A stretch of 64,000 nucleotides of DNA from Nicoliella lavandulae (GCF_037546185.1 NZ_JAWMWH010000001.1:1178001-1242000); one strand, 5' to 3'. Shown: positions 52,629 to 62,102, numbered from the stretch's first letter. Translations and numbers: made by a program. Notes: generated from the sequence alone by a model not told the origin.

Positions 52629-54002
52629 TTATTTAGCAACTAATTTACCACCGCCGGATAACTTGTAGGTTTGTCCATTGAGCCATGAATTAGCTTGGTT
52701 ACTCTTATCATAGTAAATGGTGTGCCCATTTGATTTAATGTCTTTGATTGAAGCCTTACTACCACTTAATGCGGTAATGTATGAATCCTTTGTAACGTTC
52801 CATTGGCTACTACCGTCTAAGCTGAGTTTAGTGGTCCCTTTAGCATCACTACTGTTGATACTACCAGTCAAGACACTATTATTCTTTAAGGCTAGGTTGA
52901 GCGTACTGCCACTAGCTACTTCGATGTTGCCGGTCAAATGTTGTTTAGTAGCGTTGAAAGTTAAGTTACCACCGTTGCTACTACTGCTGCCCCATCGATC
53001 TCCTGCAAGCCGGATCAAGGTATCGGAAGCATTCGATAATTTAACATCCCTTAAATTGACCGTAGCCTTTGTGTTAGTAACGTAGAACAAAGCTCCCGTA
53101 TGGTTAGTTGTCCCCTTTGAGCCTGATGCGACCTTAGAAGTTAATGAACCGCCCTTCATGGTAAAGGTGGCGTTTCCACTATCAGCATCTCCAGACATAC
53201 TTTGGTATAACATGACCCCATTGTTTTGGTTAGCTGTTAGGTGAGAGTTAGCTACATTGATCGAATTATCACCTTCAATTACAGCTGCTTCAGCACCACT
53301 AGCGTTCCCTTGGACGTTTTTCACGCTAATTTTACCAGTGGAGTAGATAATGGGTGAGCCGTTACCAGAAGTTTTTAGGTTCCCGGTATTCAATACGACC
53401 GTCCCACCACCACGATCATTGGCTAACGTAGCTGAGTGACTACCCTTAGTAGTAATATTAGCGTTATTGGCGATGATGGTTCCCTTTTGGGTCGCATCTA
53501 GACCACGGGATGAGTCCTTACTAGTATTGATCTTAGCATGGTTCAACTTAATGGTCGCGCCACTGCCCGTAGCGAACACTCCGTTGGCTCCGTTAGCATT
53601 AGTCGTTTCATTTAAGTTATTGACGGTTGCCGAAGCCCCCTTAGTCACTAACAGCCCAGCATTTTGACCATAAAAGTTACTATTATCATCACTGGTCGTG
53701 TTTCCAGTCTTATTGATCGTGGCGGAATTTAACGTTAGTTTGCCACCGCTTTTAACGTAGACACCAGATTGATTAGCATTCGTTGCACTAACTTTAGCAT
53801 TACTAATCGTTTTTTGGGTACTAACAACTTGCTTTCCCGCTAGCTTGGCGTTGCTACTGCTGCTGCCTGCTGGTTTAGCGGGTGGATTCGTCGTTGTCGC
53901 ATGGACTGCGGGCATATTTTCTGTAATTGGAGTGGCGGTGAACCCCAACAACGTAGCGCTTAATAGGATTGAGGTTAAAATGCGTTTACCGTATTTTTTC
54001 AT
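52629..54002 (-). CDS. Secreted beta-helix repeat surface protein
   Basis: A 457-aa exported protein. The signal peptide is KKYGKRILTSILLSATLLGF with a cleavage site near VHAT. The mature part is Asn/Ser/Thr/Gly-rich with repeated short strands (SGGKLTLNSATINKTGN, TKGASATVNNLNE, GSGATIKLNHAKI, GKISVKNVQG, SGSTLNLALKN) typical of parallel beta-helix or adhesin-like proteins. There is no LPxTG anchor, GW or LysM domain, so attachment is unclear. No catalytic motif of polysaccharide lyases is visible. Its function may be adhesive; no enzyme assignment is made. Confidence 0.8.
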   Translation of the reverse strand: MKKYGKRILTSILLSATLLGFTATPITENMPAVHATTTNPPAKPAGSSSSNAKLAGKQVVSTQKTISNAKVSATNANQSGVYVKSGGKLTLNSATINKTGNTTSDDNSNFYGQNAGLLVTKGASATVNNLNETTNANGANGVFATGSGATIKLNHAKINTSKDSSRGLDATQKGTIIANNANITTKGSHSATLANDRGGGTVVLNTGNLKTSGNGSPIIYSTGKISVKNVQGNASGAEAAVIEGDNSINVANSHLTANQNNGVMLYQSMSGDADSGNATFTMKGGSLTSKVASGSKGTTNHTGALFYVTNTKATVNLRDVKLSNASDTLIRLAGDRWGSSSSNGGNLTFNATKQHLTGNIEVASGSTLNLALKNNSVLTGSINSSDAKGTTKLSLDGSSQWNVTKDSYITALSGSKASIKDIKSNGHTIYYDKSNQANSWLNGQTYKLSGGGKLVAK

Positions 54003-54095
54003 TGTAAGAACCTGCCTTTGCTTAATTAATTATTATTTGAGGTTAATTTAAAGCTGCGTCAATCAATTACTGATGACTTGGTTTAAATTGTTAAT

Positions 54096-54123
54096 ATTAT
54101 ATCTGTAATCTAGTGATAACCAA
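54096..54123 (-). promoter_or_regulatory. Promoter of the beta-helix protein gene
   Basis: On the minus strand TTGGTT (54123-54118), 16-base spacer, TATAAT (54101-54096), leaving an approximately 85-base 5' UTR. Confidence 0.6.
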
Positions 54124-54182
54124 AGCTAATTCCCCCGATTCAAACAAAGCTTATCATTCATAACCAAACGTTTAACATCTTA

Positions 54183-54223
54183 AAAAAATAGCAACTAAAT
54201 TCAGATGAATTTAGTTGCTATTA
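54183..54223 (-). terminator. Terminator of the small secreted protein gene
   Basis: AATAGCAACTAAATTCA pairs with TGAATTTAGTTGCTATT; followed on the minus strand by TTTTTT. It separates the two secreted-protein genes. Confidence 0.8.
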
Positions 54224-54232
54224 TATTAATGC

Positions 54233-54472
54233 TTATTTTTTATGCTTTGCCGGTAGCTTGTGATTACCCTTTGGGGCACCCTTAGGCGCTTTGCCCGGCT
54301 TTTTACCCTTTGGCATCTTGCCCATCTTTTTCATCTTGGGCTTTTTTGTATGCTTAGCAGTGGCGGCGTTAGCATTAGTTGAATGAACCGCAATTGCAGT
54401 GGTAGCCGTTGTCCCCACCATCACCGTTGCTAATAACATTGTTGAAAGGACCTTTCGCATTGATTGTTTCAT
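54233..54472 (-). CDS. Tiny secreted polycationic protein
   Basis: 79 aa from ATG 54472 (GGAG 8 bases upstream; the frame also extends to GTG 54481). A signal peptide (MKQSMRKVLSTMLLATVMVG) with probable cleavage after ANA (NANAATAK) leaves about 41 residues made almost only of Lys, Pro, Gly, Met, Ala and His (KHTKKPKMKKMGKMPKGKKP and onward), with no acidic residue and no aromatic residue. I do not recognise it. It may bind teichoic acids, DNA or exopolysaccharide, or be antimicrobial. It lies beside the secreted beta-helix protein. Confidence 0.72.
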   Translation of the reverse strand: MKQSMRKVLSTMLLATVMVGTTATTAIAVHSTNANAATAKHTKKPKMKKMGKMPKGKKPGKAPKGAPKGNHKLPAKHKK

Positions 54473-54622
54473 TATCTTCACTCCTCATTAAAAAGTTAAT
54501 CTGGTCATTGACCAATTAACATTATATGTGAAGTGAAACGAGAAAGTAGCTTTTTAGTTGATAATAAAATGAAACTTAAGTATCGTTATTAATTATTTAA
54601 GCACTTAAAAAAATACTAATAA

Positions 54623-55228
54623 TTAGCCAAAATCAATCGTATCAAAGATGTTGCGCTTAGTAATTTCATCTAAGCCTAAGTAGTGCAAAGTCATCGCCTC
54701 ACTAGAGTGATTTAGTGATTGCATGACCAATGCAATATTATGATTAGTTTGTTCATAAAGCCGATATGCCCCCGTTTTACGCATCGTATGCGTACCTAAG
54801 TAATCAATATCTAATAATTCACCAGTCCGCTGCATAATCTTATAAAACTGGTTCACTGTAATGTGTTTGTTGGGATACATGATCGATGGAAATAACCACT
54901 CGGAAGTTTGCTGACGATCACGAAGCAGCTTGCGTCGCCACTGTTGATAAACTAATAAGTCGTTAGCGACAGGTTTTAAATAAAGCCGATTTTGTTTACC
55001 AGTCTTTTGATCATGAATATAACTACTGTCCCTTAAGATGTCATATTCATCAAATACATCGGAATATTTTAATTTCATCACGTCACTACACCGGAGTAAA
55101 GTTGCCTTGCCTAGTTGAAAAATCATGTAATTTCTAGGCCCGCTTTTAGCAAAGTTGTTTTTCAGCGTATCCTCTACCTCCAATAGGACCTGATCGTCCT
55201 TAATTGGATATACTTTTTCTTCTGCCAT
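54623..55228 (-). CDS. Minimal tyrosine recombinase (catalytic domain only)
   Basis: A 201-aa tyrosine recombinase with all catalytic residues: Arg in TLLRCSDVMKLK, Lys in QKTGKQNRL, HxxR in GTHTMRKTGAY, His in SLNHSSEAMTLHY and Tyr in that same HYLGLDE segment. There is no N-terminal SAM-like core-binding domain, so it is only half the size of phage integrases; similar short enzymes occur on lactobacillal plasmids and in inversion systems. SD GGTGG precedes ATG 55228. Paired inverted repeats lie just upstream. Confidence 0.85.
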   Translation of the reverse strand: MAEEKVYPIKDDQVLLEVEDTLKNNFAKSGPRNYMIFQLGKATLLRCSDVMKLKYSDVFDEYDILRDSSYIHDQKTGKQNRLYLKPVANDLLVYQQWRRKLLRDRQQTSEWLFPSIMYPNKHITVNQFYKIMQRTGELLDIDYLGTHTMRKTGAYRLYEQTNHNIALVMQSLNHSSEAMTLHYLGLDEITKRNIFDTIDFG

Positions 55229-55251
55229 TGTTAAACACCACCCGCTTTTTA

Positions 55252-55294
55252 TTATATCACTATTTATTGGTTATTTTTAAAAACAGTGATATAA
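55252..55294. repeat. Inverted repeat A upstream of the recombinase
   Basis: TTATATCACT (55252-55261) and AGTGATATAA (55285-55294) form perfect 10-base arms separated by 23 bases of AT-rich DNA. The arms share GTGATATA with repeat B. It is positioned 24 bases before the recombinase start, as a recombination site or operator would be. Confidence 0.65.
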
Positions 55295-55335
55295 AAATAA
55301 GCATATTTTAATAGCGTTGATTTAACAGCATTTAC

Positions 55336-55364
55336 ATCTCACGGTTAGGTACTAACCGTGATAT
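55336..55364. repeat. Inverted repeat B upstream of the recombinase
   Basis: ATCTCACGGTTAG (55336-55348) and CTAACCGTGATAT (55352-55364) form 13-base arms with one mismatch and a 3-base centre. Half-sites contain GTGATAT as in repeat A. The rest of 55365-55462 holds only short palindromes (TCAG-ACGCG-CTGA). Confidence 0.65.
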
Positions 55365-55464
55365 AGAAAAATAGTAATCGAATCAAGGTAACATCCTCAG
55401 ACGCGCTGAGCCATCGACTTCAAGCATTAAGATAATCACTTTATCGTAGTCGATTGATTAAAAT

Positions 55465-55499
55465 AAAAAAGCCATCGGATAGTTTATCCAATGACTTTA
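55465..55499 (-). terminator. Terminator of msrB-msrA
   Basis: On the minus strand AAAGTCATTGGATA pairs with TATCCGATGGCTTT, followed by a T-run, 25 bases after the msrA stop. Confidence 0.75.
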
Positions 55500-55523
55500 A
55501 ATGGTTCAGCAATTAATCTGTAA

Positions 55524-56042
55524 TTATTTTGTGCCCCAGTGTTGTTTCTTAAAGGCTTCACGACCGCCACTTTCTTCGATCACATAACGGAATGGATCTT
55601 TCTTGTAGAAGTCTTGGTGGTAATCTTCAGCTGGGTAAAATGGTTTAGCATCTTCGATTTGAGTCACAATAGGTTCATCAAACTTGCCACTCTTTTGTAA
55701 ATCTTCCTTAGATTGTTCAGCAATCTTACGTTGTTCAGGACTATTTACAAAGATAACTGGGCGATAACTGTCACCACGGTCTTGGAATTGACCGGAAGCA
55801 TCAGTTGGATCAGTTTGTTGCCAGTAAATTTCGACTAATTTCTTGTATGAAATTTTACTTGGATCGAACGTAATTTTGACTGCTTCAGTATGGCCAGTAG
55901 TGTGACTACATACTTGTTCATAAGTTGGATTTGGAACATGGCCACCCGTATATCCTGAAACGACCTTTTCAATTCCAGGAATCGTGTCAAATGGTTTTAC
56001 CATGCACCAAAAACATCCTCCAGCAAAAATAGCAGTTTCCAT
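55524..56042 (-). CDS. msrA: Peptide methionine-(S)-S-oxide reductase MsrA
   Basis: Repairs the S form of oxidised methionine (172 aa). The catalytic motif is FAGGCFWCMVKPFD; the rest of the family signature follows (VVSGYTGGHVPNPTYEQVCS, QTDPTDASGQFQDRG, AEDYHQDF). The second resolving Cys at the C-terminus is not obvious. Downstream of msrB by 31 bases, probably one transcript. Confidence 0.96.
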   Translation of the reverse strand: METAIFAGGCFWCMVKPFDTIPGIEKVVSGYTGGHVPNPTYEQVCSHTTGHTEAVKITFDPSKISYKKLVEIYWQQTDPTDASGQFQDRGDSYRPVIFVNSPEQRKIAEQSKEDLQKSGKFDEPIVTQIEDAKPFYPAEDYHQDFYKKDPFRYVIEESGGREAFKKQHWGTK

Positions 56043-56073
56043 TAAGCATCCCTCTTTCTATGATTAATTTATA

Positions 56074-56499
56074 TTATTTAAAGTATTTAAGGTAATCGCC
56101 GTAGCCCGCTTCTTTTAGTTTATCAACGGGGATGAACTTAAGGGCAGCGGAATTAATACAGTATCTTAAGCCACCACGGTCTTTAGGGCCGTCTGGGAAT
56201 ACGTGACCCAAGTGGGAGTTAGCATCCTTGCTCCGCACTTCATTTCTAACCATCCCATATGACGTATCTAGGTTCGACTTAATATTTTGGTCATCAACGG
56301 GTTTAGTAAATGCAGGCCACCCACATCCAGAATCATACTTATCTCTAGATGTGAATAGTGGTTGACCACTAACAACGTCAACATATAAGCCGTCTTCAAA
56401 GAAATTATCATATTTACCGGTAAATGGGGCTTCGGTTCCGGCATTTTGTGTTACATTATATTGTTCGCTAGTTAACTTACTTTTATCATAATTTGGCAT
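56074..56499 (-). CDS. msrB: Peptide methionine-(R)-S-oxide reductase MsrB
   Basis: Repairs the R form of methionine sulfoxide (141 aa). Signature motifs: YDSGCGWPAFTKPV, SHLGHVFPDGPKDRGGLRYC (with the catalytic Cys at RYCINSAAL). It lacks the two CxxC zinc pairs found in many homologues, as in the Bacillus enzyme. First gene of msrB-msrA. Confidence 0.96.
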   Translation of the reverse strand: MPNYDKSKLTSEQYNVTQNAGTEAPFTGKYDNFFEDGLYVDVVSGQPLFTSRDKYDSGCGWPAFTKPVDDQNIKSNLDTSYGMVRNEVRSKDANSHLGHVFPDGPKDRGGLRYCINSAALKFIPVDKLKEAGYGDYLKYFK

Positions 56500-56612
56500 T
56501 TTTTAAATCCCCCCGAATAATTATATCTTACACTACATATTATAAGTTTAAATAAATTGGCACTAATTGCAAACAATATGCTTCAGTGATCTTAATTATT
56601 CTTAGGGTACAA

Positions 56613-56656
56613 ATTAACCAGCCCTAAGCTGAATCGAACCGCTTAAGACTGGTTAA
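56613..56656 (-). terminator. Long hairpin after ppaC, possible terminator
   Basis: ATTAACCAG...CTTAAGC pairs with GCTTAGGG...CTGGTTAAT around an 11-base loop. There is little T-run on the minus strand (TTTGT), so it is a weak terminator candidate. Confidence 0.4.
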
Positions 56657-56674
56657 TAATGAAAATGGTTTTAA

Positions 56675-57604
56675 TTATTCAAATGCTTCAGTTAATGGAG
56701 GCACCACTTGTTTCTTACGTGATACTACATCAGGTAGGTTCATAACGCCTTCATCGTTCAAACTACCATTAAATGCTTTTTCAACGGCAGTCTTAGGTTC
56801 ACCAGTAACGATCAATGCAGAGTTACTGTCCAATACGTTAGTAACCAATACTAAGTAAAGGTCGAATCCATTAGCATCGGATGCCTTTTGCATTGCGGCT
56901 TTGATTTCATCAGTCCGCTTCAAAATATCTTGAAGGTCAACTACATTGATTTGGTCGATACGAACGTTCTTGCCACCCATTGTGAATGACTTAGCGTCTT
57001 GGTCAACTAATTCGTCAGCAGAACTAGCATCAACATTAGTACCAGCCTTAAGCATCTTGATACCGTAATCCTTGTAGTCAACATCAGCAATCTTAGCTAA
57101 TGCTTCAACTGCCTTACGGTCAGTATCAGTAGTGGTTGGTGATTGAAGTAATAATGTATCTGAAATAATCGCAGATAACATTAAGCCCGCCACCTTAGCA
57201 GGAATTTCCACGTTTTCTGATAAGAATAACTTGTAAATGATCGTACTAGTACAACCTAGGGGTTCTTCTAACATGAAAAGTGGCTTTTCAGTTTCAAAGT
57301 TACCAACTTTATGGTGGTCAACAACGTGGGTGATCGTAAGGTCCTTAATGTCACTGACACTTTGTTGGGCTTCATTATGGTCAACTAACATCACGGAGTC
57401 TACTTCTGGCTTAGCAGCAGTAATTACCCGTGGGGCTGGTTCGTCAAAGTAGTCTAATACGAACTTAGTTTCATCATTTGGTTCGCCTAATGCAACGGCT
57501 TCAACATCGTAACCTAATTTAGTTTGTAAATATGCATATGCTTTTGCAGCATTGATTGCATCTGTATCTGGATTTTGGTGTCCGAAAATTAATTCTTTAC
57601 TCAT
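56675..57604 (-). CDS. ppaC: Manganese-dependent inorganic pyrophosphatase (family II)
   Basis: DHH-family pyrophosphatase pulling biosynthetic reactions forward (309 aa). Motifs: FGHQNPDTDAINAAKA, MLVDHNEAQQSV, VVDHHKVGNFETEKPLF, DTLLLQSPTTTDTDRKA and the C-terminal SRKKQVVPPLTEAF. Alone on its transcript. Confidence 0.96.
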   Translation of the reverse strand: MSKELIFGHQNPDTDAINAAKAYAYLQTKLGYDVEAVALGEPNDETKFVLDYFDEPAPRVITAAKPEVDSVMLVDHNEAQQSVSDIKDLTITHVVDHHKVGNFETEKPLFMLEEPLGCTSTIIYKLFLSENVEIPAKVAGLMLSAIISDTLLLQSPTTTDTDRKAVEALAKIADVDYKDYGIKMLKAGTNVDASSADELVDQDAKSFTMGGKNVRIDQINVVDLQDILKRTDEIKAAMQKASDANGFDLYLVLVTNVLDSNSALIVTGEPKTAVEKAFNGSLNDEGVMNLPDVVSRKKQVVPPLTEAFE

Positions 57605-57673
57605 TATGATTGCTCCAATTCTATTAGATAATTTATAATGATGCTTCTATCTTATTTTATCACTTTTTGTATT

Positions 57674-60121
57674 TTAATTTAAAGCTTTTTGAATAGAAAG
57701 CGGTTGTCCCTCTGATTTAACATCGATGATAAACGACCCATTCGAGTATCGTTCACTCATCGGATGATCAGCTGGGACTACATCGTGGACCCGCCGATGA
57801 TCAGTATAGATATGCAATGGTGCATTTAAATCAGTTTCACTAACGGTTACAAAACTAGTGATGGTGTGCGGATTGGCCTTTAGTGCCTTTAAGATAATTA
57901 CGCCCCGCCGGCCCCGGCCAGCTAGTGGAATCTCATTAACAGGGAGGTTTTTATAGCCACCGCGTTGCGTAACGATTGCCATGATATCATCAGCTGTTGC
58001 TAACGTACAATTAGCAACTTGGTCATCGTCCTTTAAATCAATAGAGCGAACCCCAGTACTCTTTGCTCCACTAAATGAGACTTCTGACAACGCATATCGA
58101 GTAGCCAAGCCTTGTTGACTCGCAACAACTACTTCTAAGTTATCTACGTTCATACTTGGATCAATATATTCAACGTTCAATACGGATGCGCCTGGATGCT
58201 TCAGCTTTTCATAGACACTAGCATGACTCTTATAAGTCCGGCCTGGTAAGAGCTTTGCAAATTCAGTTAACTTCACATATCCATCACTAGTGGCGATCAA
58301 GTAACTACCAGTAGCCTTTAGGTTTTTGAACGCAAAGGTCTTGATGATCTTTTCATCATTGGCTAACCCAATGGTTTGTGAAATGTGTTCGCCGGTATCC
58401 TTCCACCGCGTATCCGTAATTTTGAACACGGGCCGGTAAATCAAATGCCCTAAATTAGTGAACATCATTAAGTGATCTCTAGTGTTCAACTTACGCATGA
58501 AGATGGGATGATCATCGGCTTTTAAACCGTTCTCATTGGCTTCAGAAGCCCGGTAAGAACGGATGCTACTGCGTTTGAGGTACCCATCATCACTAACTAA
58601 AACAACTACATCTTCGTCTGGCACCGTGACCTTAGTACTGATCTTAAGGTTTTCAATTTCAGCTTGAATGACACTTTGCCGAGGAGTAGCGTATTGTTTC
58701 TTAATGGATCTGAGTTCGTTTCTAAGCACTAGGTCGAGTTGCTTAGCATCCCCTAAAATCGTCTTGTAGTTATCAATACGCTTAGCTAATTCTTCAGCTT
58801 CCGTATTTAGTTGTGTAACGTCCGTATTAGTTAGGCGATAAAGTTGTAAGTTCACGATTGATTCCGCTTGTGCCCTTGAGAAATCGAATTGCTCAATTAA
58901 ATTATCACGAGCAGCGGACTTATTGTTACTAGCCCGAATCGCCTTAATGACATCATCTAAAATGGACAACGCTTTGATCAATCCTTGTACAATCTCTTGT
59001 CTATCCAAGGCCTTGTCTAAATCAAATTGGGTCCGTTTTTTAACGACTAATCGTTGGAAATCCAGATATGATTTTAACGCATGTTTTAAAGATAGGCGTT
59101 CGGGACGCATATCATCAATGGCGACCATGTTGAAGTTATATGAAATCTGTAAGTCGGTGTTCTTGAAGAGATAGTTCAAGATCCCCTTAGCATCAACGTC
59201 GCGTTTTAATTCAATTGCGATCGATAGCCCGTTACGATCACTTTCATCGCGGACTTCAGCAATTCCTTCGATTTTCTTGGCAATTCGAATTTCATCGATT
59301 TGCTTTACTAACTGAAGCTTGTTCACTTCATATGGAATTTCAGTCACCCGAATTAACTTTTTATTGCCCCGTAATGTTTCTAATTCAGTTTTAGAACGGA
59401 CTGCGATTCGACCTTTGCCCGTTTCATAGGCCTTCTTGATTTCATCGATTCCTTGAATGATTCCACCAGTGGGGAAATCAGGGCCCTTAACATATTTCAT
59501 TAAATCGTCTAGGGATGCATCAGGGTGTTTTTGTAGTTCGATCACAGCATCAATAACTTCACCTAAGTTGTGCGGTGGAATTTCAGTGGCATATCCAGCT
59601 GAAATTCCAGTGGCCCCATTCACTAATAGGTTCGGGAAGCGGGCAGGCAGGACTACTGGTTCGTACTCAGTATCATCAAAGTTCAATACCCACTCTACGG
59701 TATCTTTATCAATATCGCTGAGCATTTCACCAGCGATTTTACTGAGCCGCGCTTCGGTATACCGCATTGCAGCAGGTGGATCACCATCCATTGACCCATT
59801 ATTCCCGTGCATTTCAATCAATGGTTCTTTTAGCTTCCAGCCCTGACTCATCCGGACTAGGGCTTCATAGATCGAGCTATCACCGTGAGGATGAAAATTC
59901 CCCATGACATTTCCGACTGACTTAGCAGCCTTTCGGAATCCTTTATTGTAGGTGTTTCCATCTTTGTTCATTGCATAAAGGATCCGGCGTTGAACTGGTT
60001 TTAACCCATCACGAACGTCTGGTAACGCCCGTTCTTGAATGATTGATTTTGAGTAGCGGCTGAACCGTTCACTCATAATGTCTTCAAGCGTTAAACGTTC
60101 GATCGTTTGTCCATCTTTCAA
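57674..60121 (-). CDS. parC: DNA topoisomerase IV subunit A
   Basis: Decatenates sister chromosomes (815 aa). N-terminal breakage-reunion domain with DVRDGLKPVQRRILYAM, KSVGNVMGNFHPHGDSSIYE and the catalytic Tyr in AAMRYTEARLSKIA. The quinolone-determining Ser and Glu are in HGDSSIYE. The C-terminal beta-pinwheel (RSSIRSYRASEANE onward) is ParC-like without the GyrA box. Follows parE by 22 bases. Confidence 0.96.
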   Translation of the reverse strand: MKDGQTIERLTLEDIMSERFSRYSKSIIQERALPDVRDGLKPVQRRILYAMNKDGNTYNKGFRKAAKSVGNVMGNFHPHGDSSIYEALVRMSQGWKLKEPLIEMHGNNGSMDGDPPAAMRYTEARLSKIAGEMLSDIDKDTVEWVLNFDDTEYEPVVLPARFPNLLVNGATGISAGYATEIPPHNLGEVIDAVIELQKHPDASLDDLMKYVKGPDFPTGGIIQGIDEIKKAYETGKGRIAVRSKTELETLRGNKKLIRVTEIPYEVNKLQLVKQIDEIRIAKKIEGIAEVRDESDRNGLSIAIELKRDVDAKGILNYLFKNTDLQISYNFNMVAIDDMRPERLSLKHALKSYLDFQRLVVKKRTQFDLDKALDRQEIVQGLIKALSILDDVIKAIRASNNKSAARDNLIEQFDFSRAQAESIVNLQLYRLTNTDVTQLNTEAEELAKRIDNYKTILGDAKQLDLVLRNELRSIKKQYATPRQSVIQAEIENLKISTKVTVPDEDVVVLVSDDGYLKRSSIRSYRASEANENGLKADDHPIFMRKLNTRDHLMMFTNLGHLIYRPVFKITDTRWKDTGEHISQTIGLANDEKIIKTFAFKNLKATGSYLIATSDGYVKLTEFAKLLPGRTYKSHASVYEKLKHPGASVLNVEYIDPSMNVDNLEVVVASQQGLATRYALSEVSFSGAKSTGVRSIDLKDDDQVANCTLATADDIMAIVTQRGGYKNLPVNEIPLAGRGRRGVIILKALKANPHTITSFVTVSETDLNAPLHIYTDHRRVHDVVPADHPMSERYSNGSFIIDVKSEGQPLSIQKALN

Positions 60122-60143
60122 TTAAGTTGGCCTCCTTGGATTA

Positions 60144-62102
60144 TTATTTAGCAGTGTTATCTAAGATACTCCCATCTTCTTCTAGGTTGAATTGAACGTT
60201 ATTTTCGATCCAGTCCCGTCTAGGAGCTACCTTATCACCCATTAGCGTTGTCACGCGCCGTTCTGCTAGTTTGGCATCATCAATGTGCACTTGAATCAAC
60301 GTTCGCGAACTAGGATCCATGGTCGTTTCCCATAGTTGATCGGCGTTCATTTCACCAAGTCCTTTGAACCGTTGTAAGCTATAAGGCTTTTTGAATTGCT
60401 TGGTTACCTTTTCCATTTCATCATTGGTCCAGGCATAGGCGATCTTGTCTTTTTTACCCACTTTCTTTTGCACCTTGTAAAGTGGTGGTAAGGCAATGTA
60501 GACCCGGCCAGCTTCGATCATTGGGCGCATGTACTTGTAAAAGAAGGTTAATAACAAAATTTGAATATGGGCCCCATCATCATCGGCATCGGTCATGATG
60601 ATGATCTTGTCATAATTAGCATCTTGGATGTTGAAATCAGAGCCTACGCCAGCGCCCACGGTATAGATCATGGTGCTGATTTCCTCATTTTTCATAATGT
60701 CTGGTAACTTGGCCCGTTCGGTATTTAAGACCTTACCACGTAACGGTAAGATGGCTTGATGCTTACGATCCCGGCCCTGTTTAGCAGAACCACCGGCAGA
60801 ATCCCCTTCGACTAAGAACAATTCATTCTTAGAAGCATCTTTTGATTGGGCAGGCGTTAGTTTGCCAGACAATAGCCGTTCTTTTTTACGTTTCTTATTA
60901 CTACCACGACTTTCATCCCGGGCTTTCCGGGCTGCATCACGCGCTTGTTGGGCCCGTAAGGCTTTTTGGACTAGTTGTTGGGCGAACTCACCATTTTCCA
61001 TGAGGAAGTAGCCTAAGTGTTCGCTCACGATACTATCTACGATCGAACGGGCCTCAGGTGTTCCTAACTTACCCTTAGTTTGACCTTCGAATTGAAGGAG
61101 TTCTTCTGGGATCTTCAGTGAAATGACGGCTGAGAGCCCTTCACGCACGTCACTACCGTCCAAGTTCTTATCCTTGCCCTTAATTAAGCCGACCTTTTTA
61201 GCATATTCATTGAATGCCTTAGTCCAAGCACTTCTAAAACCAGATTCATGGGTCCCCCCATCCTTGGTCCGCACGTTGTTAACAAAGGACAACGTATTTT
61301 CTGTATAACCGTCATTATATTGAGCAGCAACATCAACTTCAATCCCATCCTTTTGTCCGGAGAAGTTCATAACTGGTCCAATGGTGTGTTTACCCTCATT
61401 TAAATAGTCAACGAATTCCGCAATTCCTTGTTCAAAATGAAACTCATCATGTTTAGCGGGAGTCTTCCGTTCATCCGTTAAGGTGATTTTGATTCCCTTA
61501 AGCAGGAATGCCGACTCGCGTAACCGTTCTTTTAACGTGTCGTAGTTAAATACGGTGGTGGTAAAAATGGCTGGATCTGGTTTGAAGGTCACCGTAGTCC
61601 CACTGTGTTCCTTGGTCTTGCCAAGGTCTTTTAGGGTCCCTACTGGATGGCCACCGTTCTTGAACGTCTCAGTATACTTATGCCCGTCACGAACAATGGT
61701 AACTTCTAAGTTAGTCGATAGCGCATTTACCACACTCGACCCCACTCCGTGTAGTCCACCGGAGGTTTTGTACCCCCCGTTTTCAGAAAACTTACCCCCG
61801 GCATGTAATACCGTTAGGATAACTTCGGGCGTTGGTTTACCAGATGAATGCATTCCCACTGGCATCCCCCGTCCATGGTCAACAACAGTCAAACTATTAT
61901 CGGGATGGATCGTCACATTAATTTCGTCACCATAGCCGGCTAATGCCTCATCAACGGCATTATCAACGATTTCATATACCAAGTGATGTAATCCGGTCCC
62001 ATTAGTGGATCCAATGTACATCCCTGGTCGTTTACGAACGGCTTCTAGCCCCTCCAATACTTGAATGGAGGAATCATCATATTCTTGTTTTGATTTAGCC
62101 AT
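60144..62102 (-). CDS. parE: DNA topoisomerase IV subunit B
   Basis: ATPase subunit (652 aa). GHKL motifs: YEIVDNAVDEALAGYGDEI, VVDHGRGMPVGMHSSG, GGLHGVGSSVVNALS; Toprim domain LFLVEGDSAGGSAKQGRDRK and DADDDGAHIQ. The start is ATG 62102 with AAAGGAG upstream. First gene of parE-parC, divergent from plsY as in Bacilli. Confidence 0.97.
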   Translation of the reverse strand: MAKSKQEYDDSSIQVLEGLEAVRKRPGMYIGSTNGTGLHHLVYEIVDNAVDEALAGYGDEINVTIHPDNSLTVVDHGRGMPVGMHSSGKPTPEVILTVLHAGGKFSENGGYKTSGGLHGVGSSVVNALSTNLEVTIVRDGHKYTETFKNGGHPVGTLKDLGKTKEHSGTTVTFKPDPAIFTTTVFNYDTLKERLRESAFLLKGIKITLTDERKTPAKHDEFHFEQGIAEFVDYLNEGKHTIGPVMNFSGQKDGIEVDVAAQYNDGYTENTLSFVNNVRTKDGGTHESGFRSAWTKAFNEYAKKVGLIKGKDKNLDGSDVREGLSAVISLKIPEELLQFEGQTKGKLGTPEARSIVDSIVSEHLGYFLMENGEFAQQLVQKALRAQQARDAARKARDESRGSNKKRKKERLLSGKLTPAQSKDASKNELFLVEGDSAGGSAKQGRDRKHQAILPLRGKVLNTERAKLPDIMKNEEISTMIYTVGAGVGSDFNIQDANYDKIIIMTDADDDGAHIQILLLTFFYKYMRPMIEAGRVYIALPPLYKVQKKVGKKDKIAYAWTNDEMEKVTKQFKKPYSLQRFKGLGEMNADQLWETTMDPSSRTLIQVHIDDAKLAERRVTTLMGDKVAPRRDWIENNVQFNLEEDGSILDNTAK

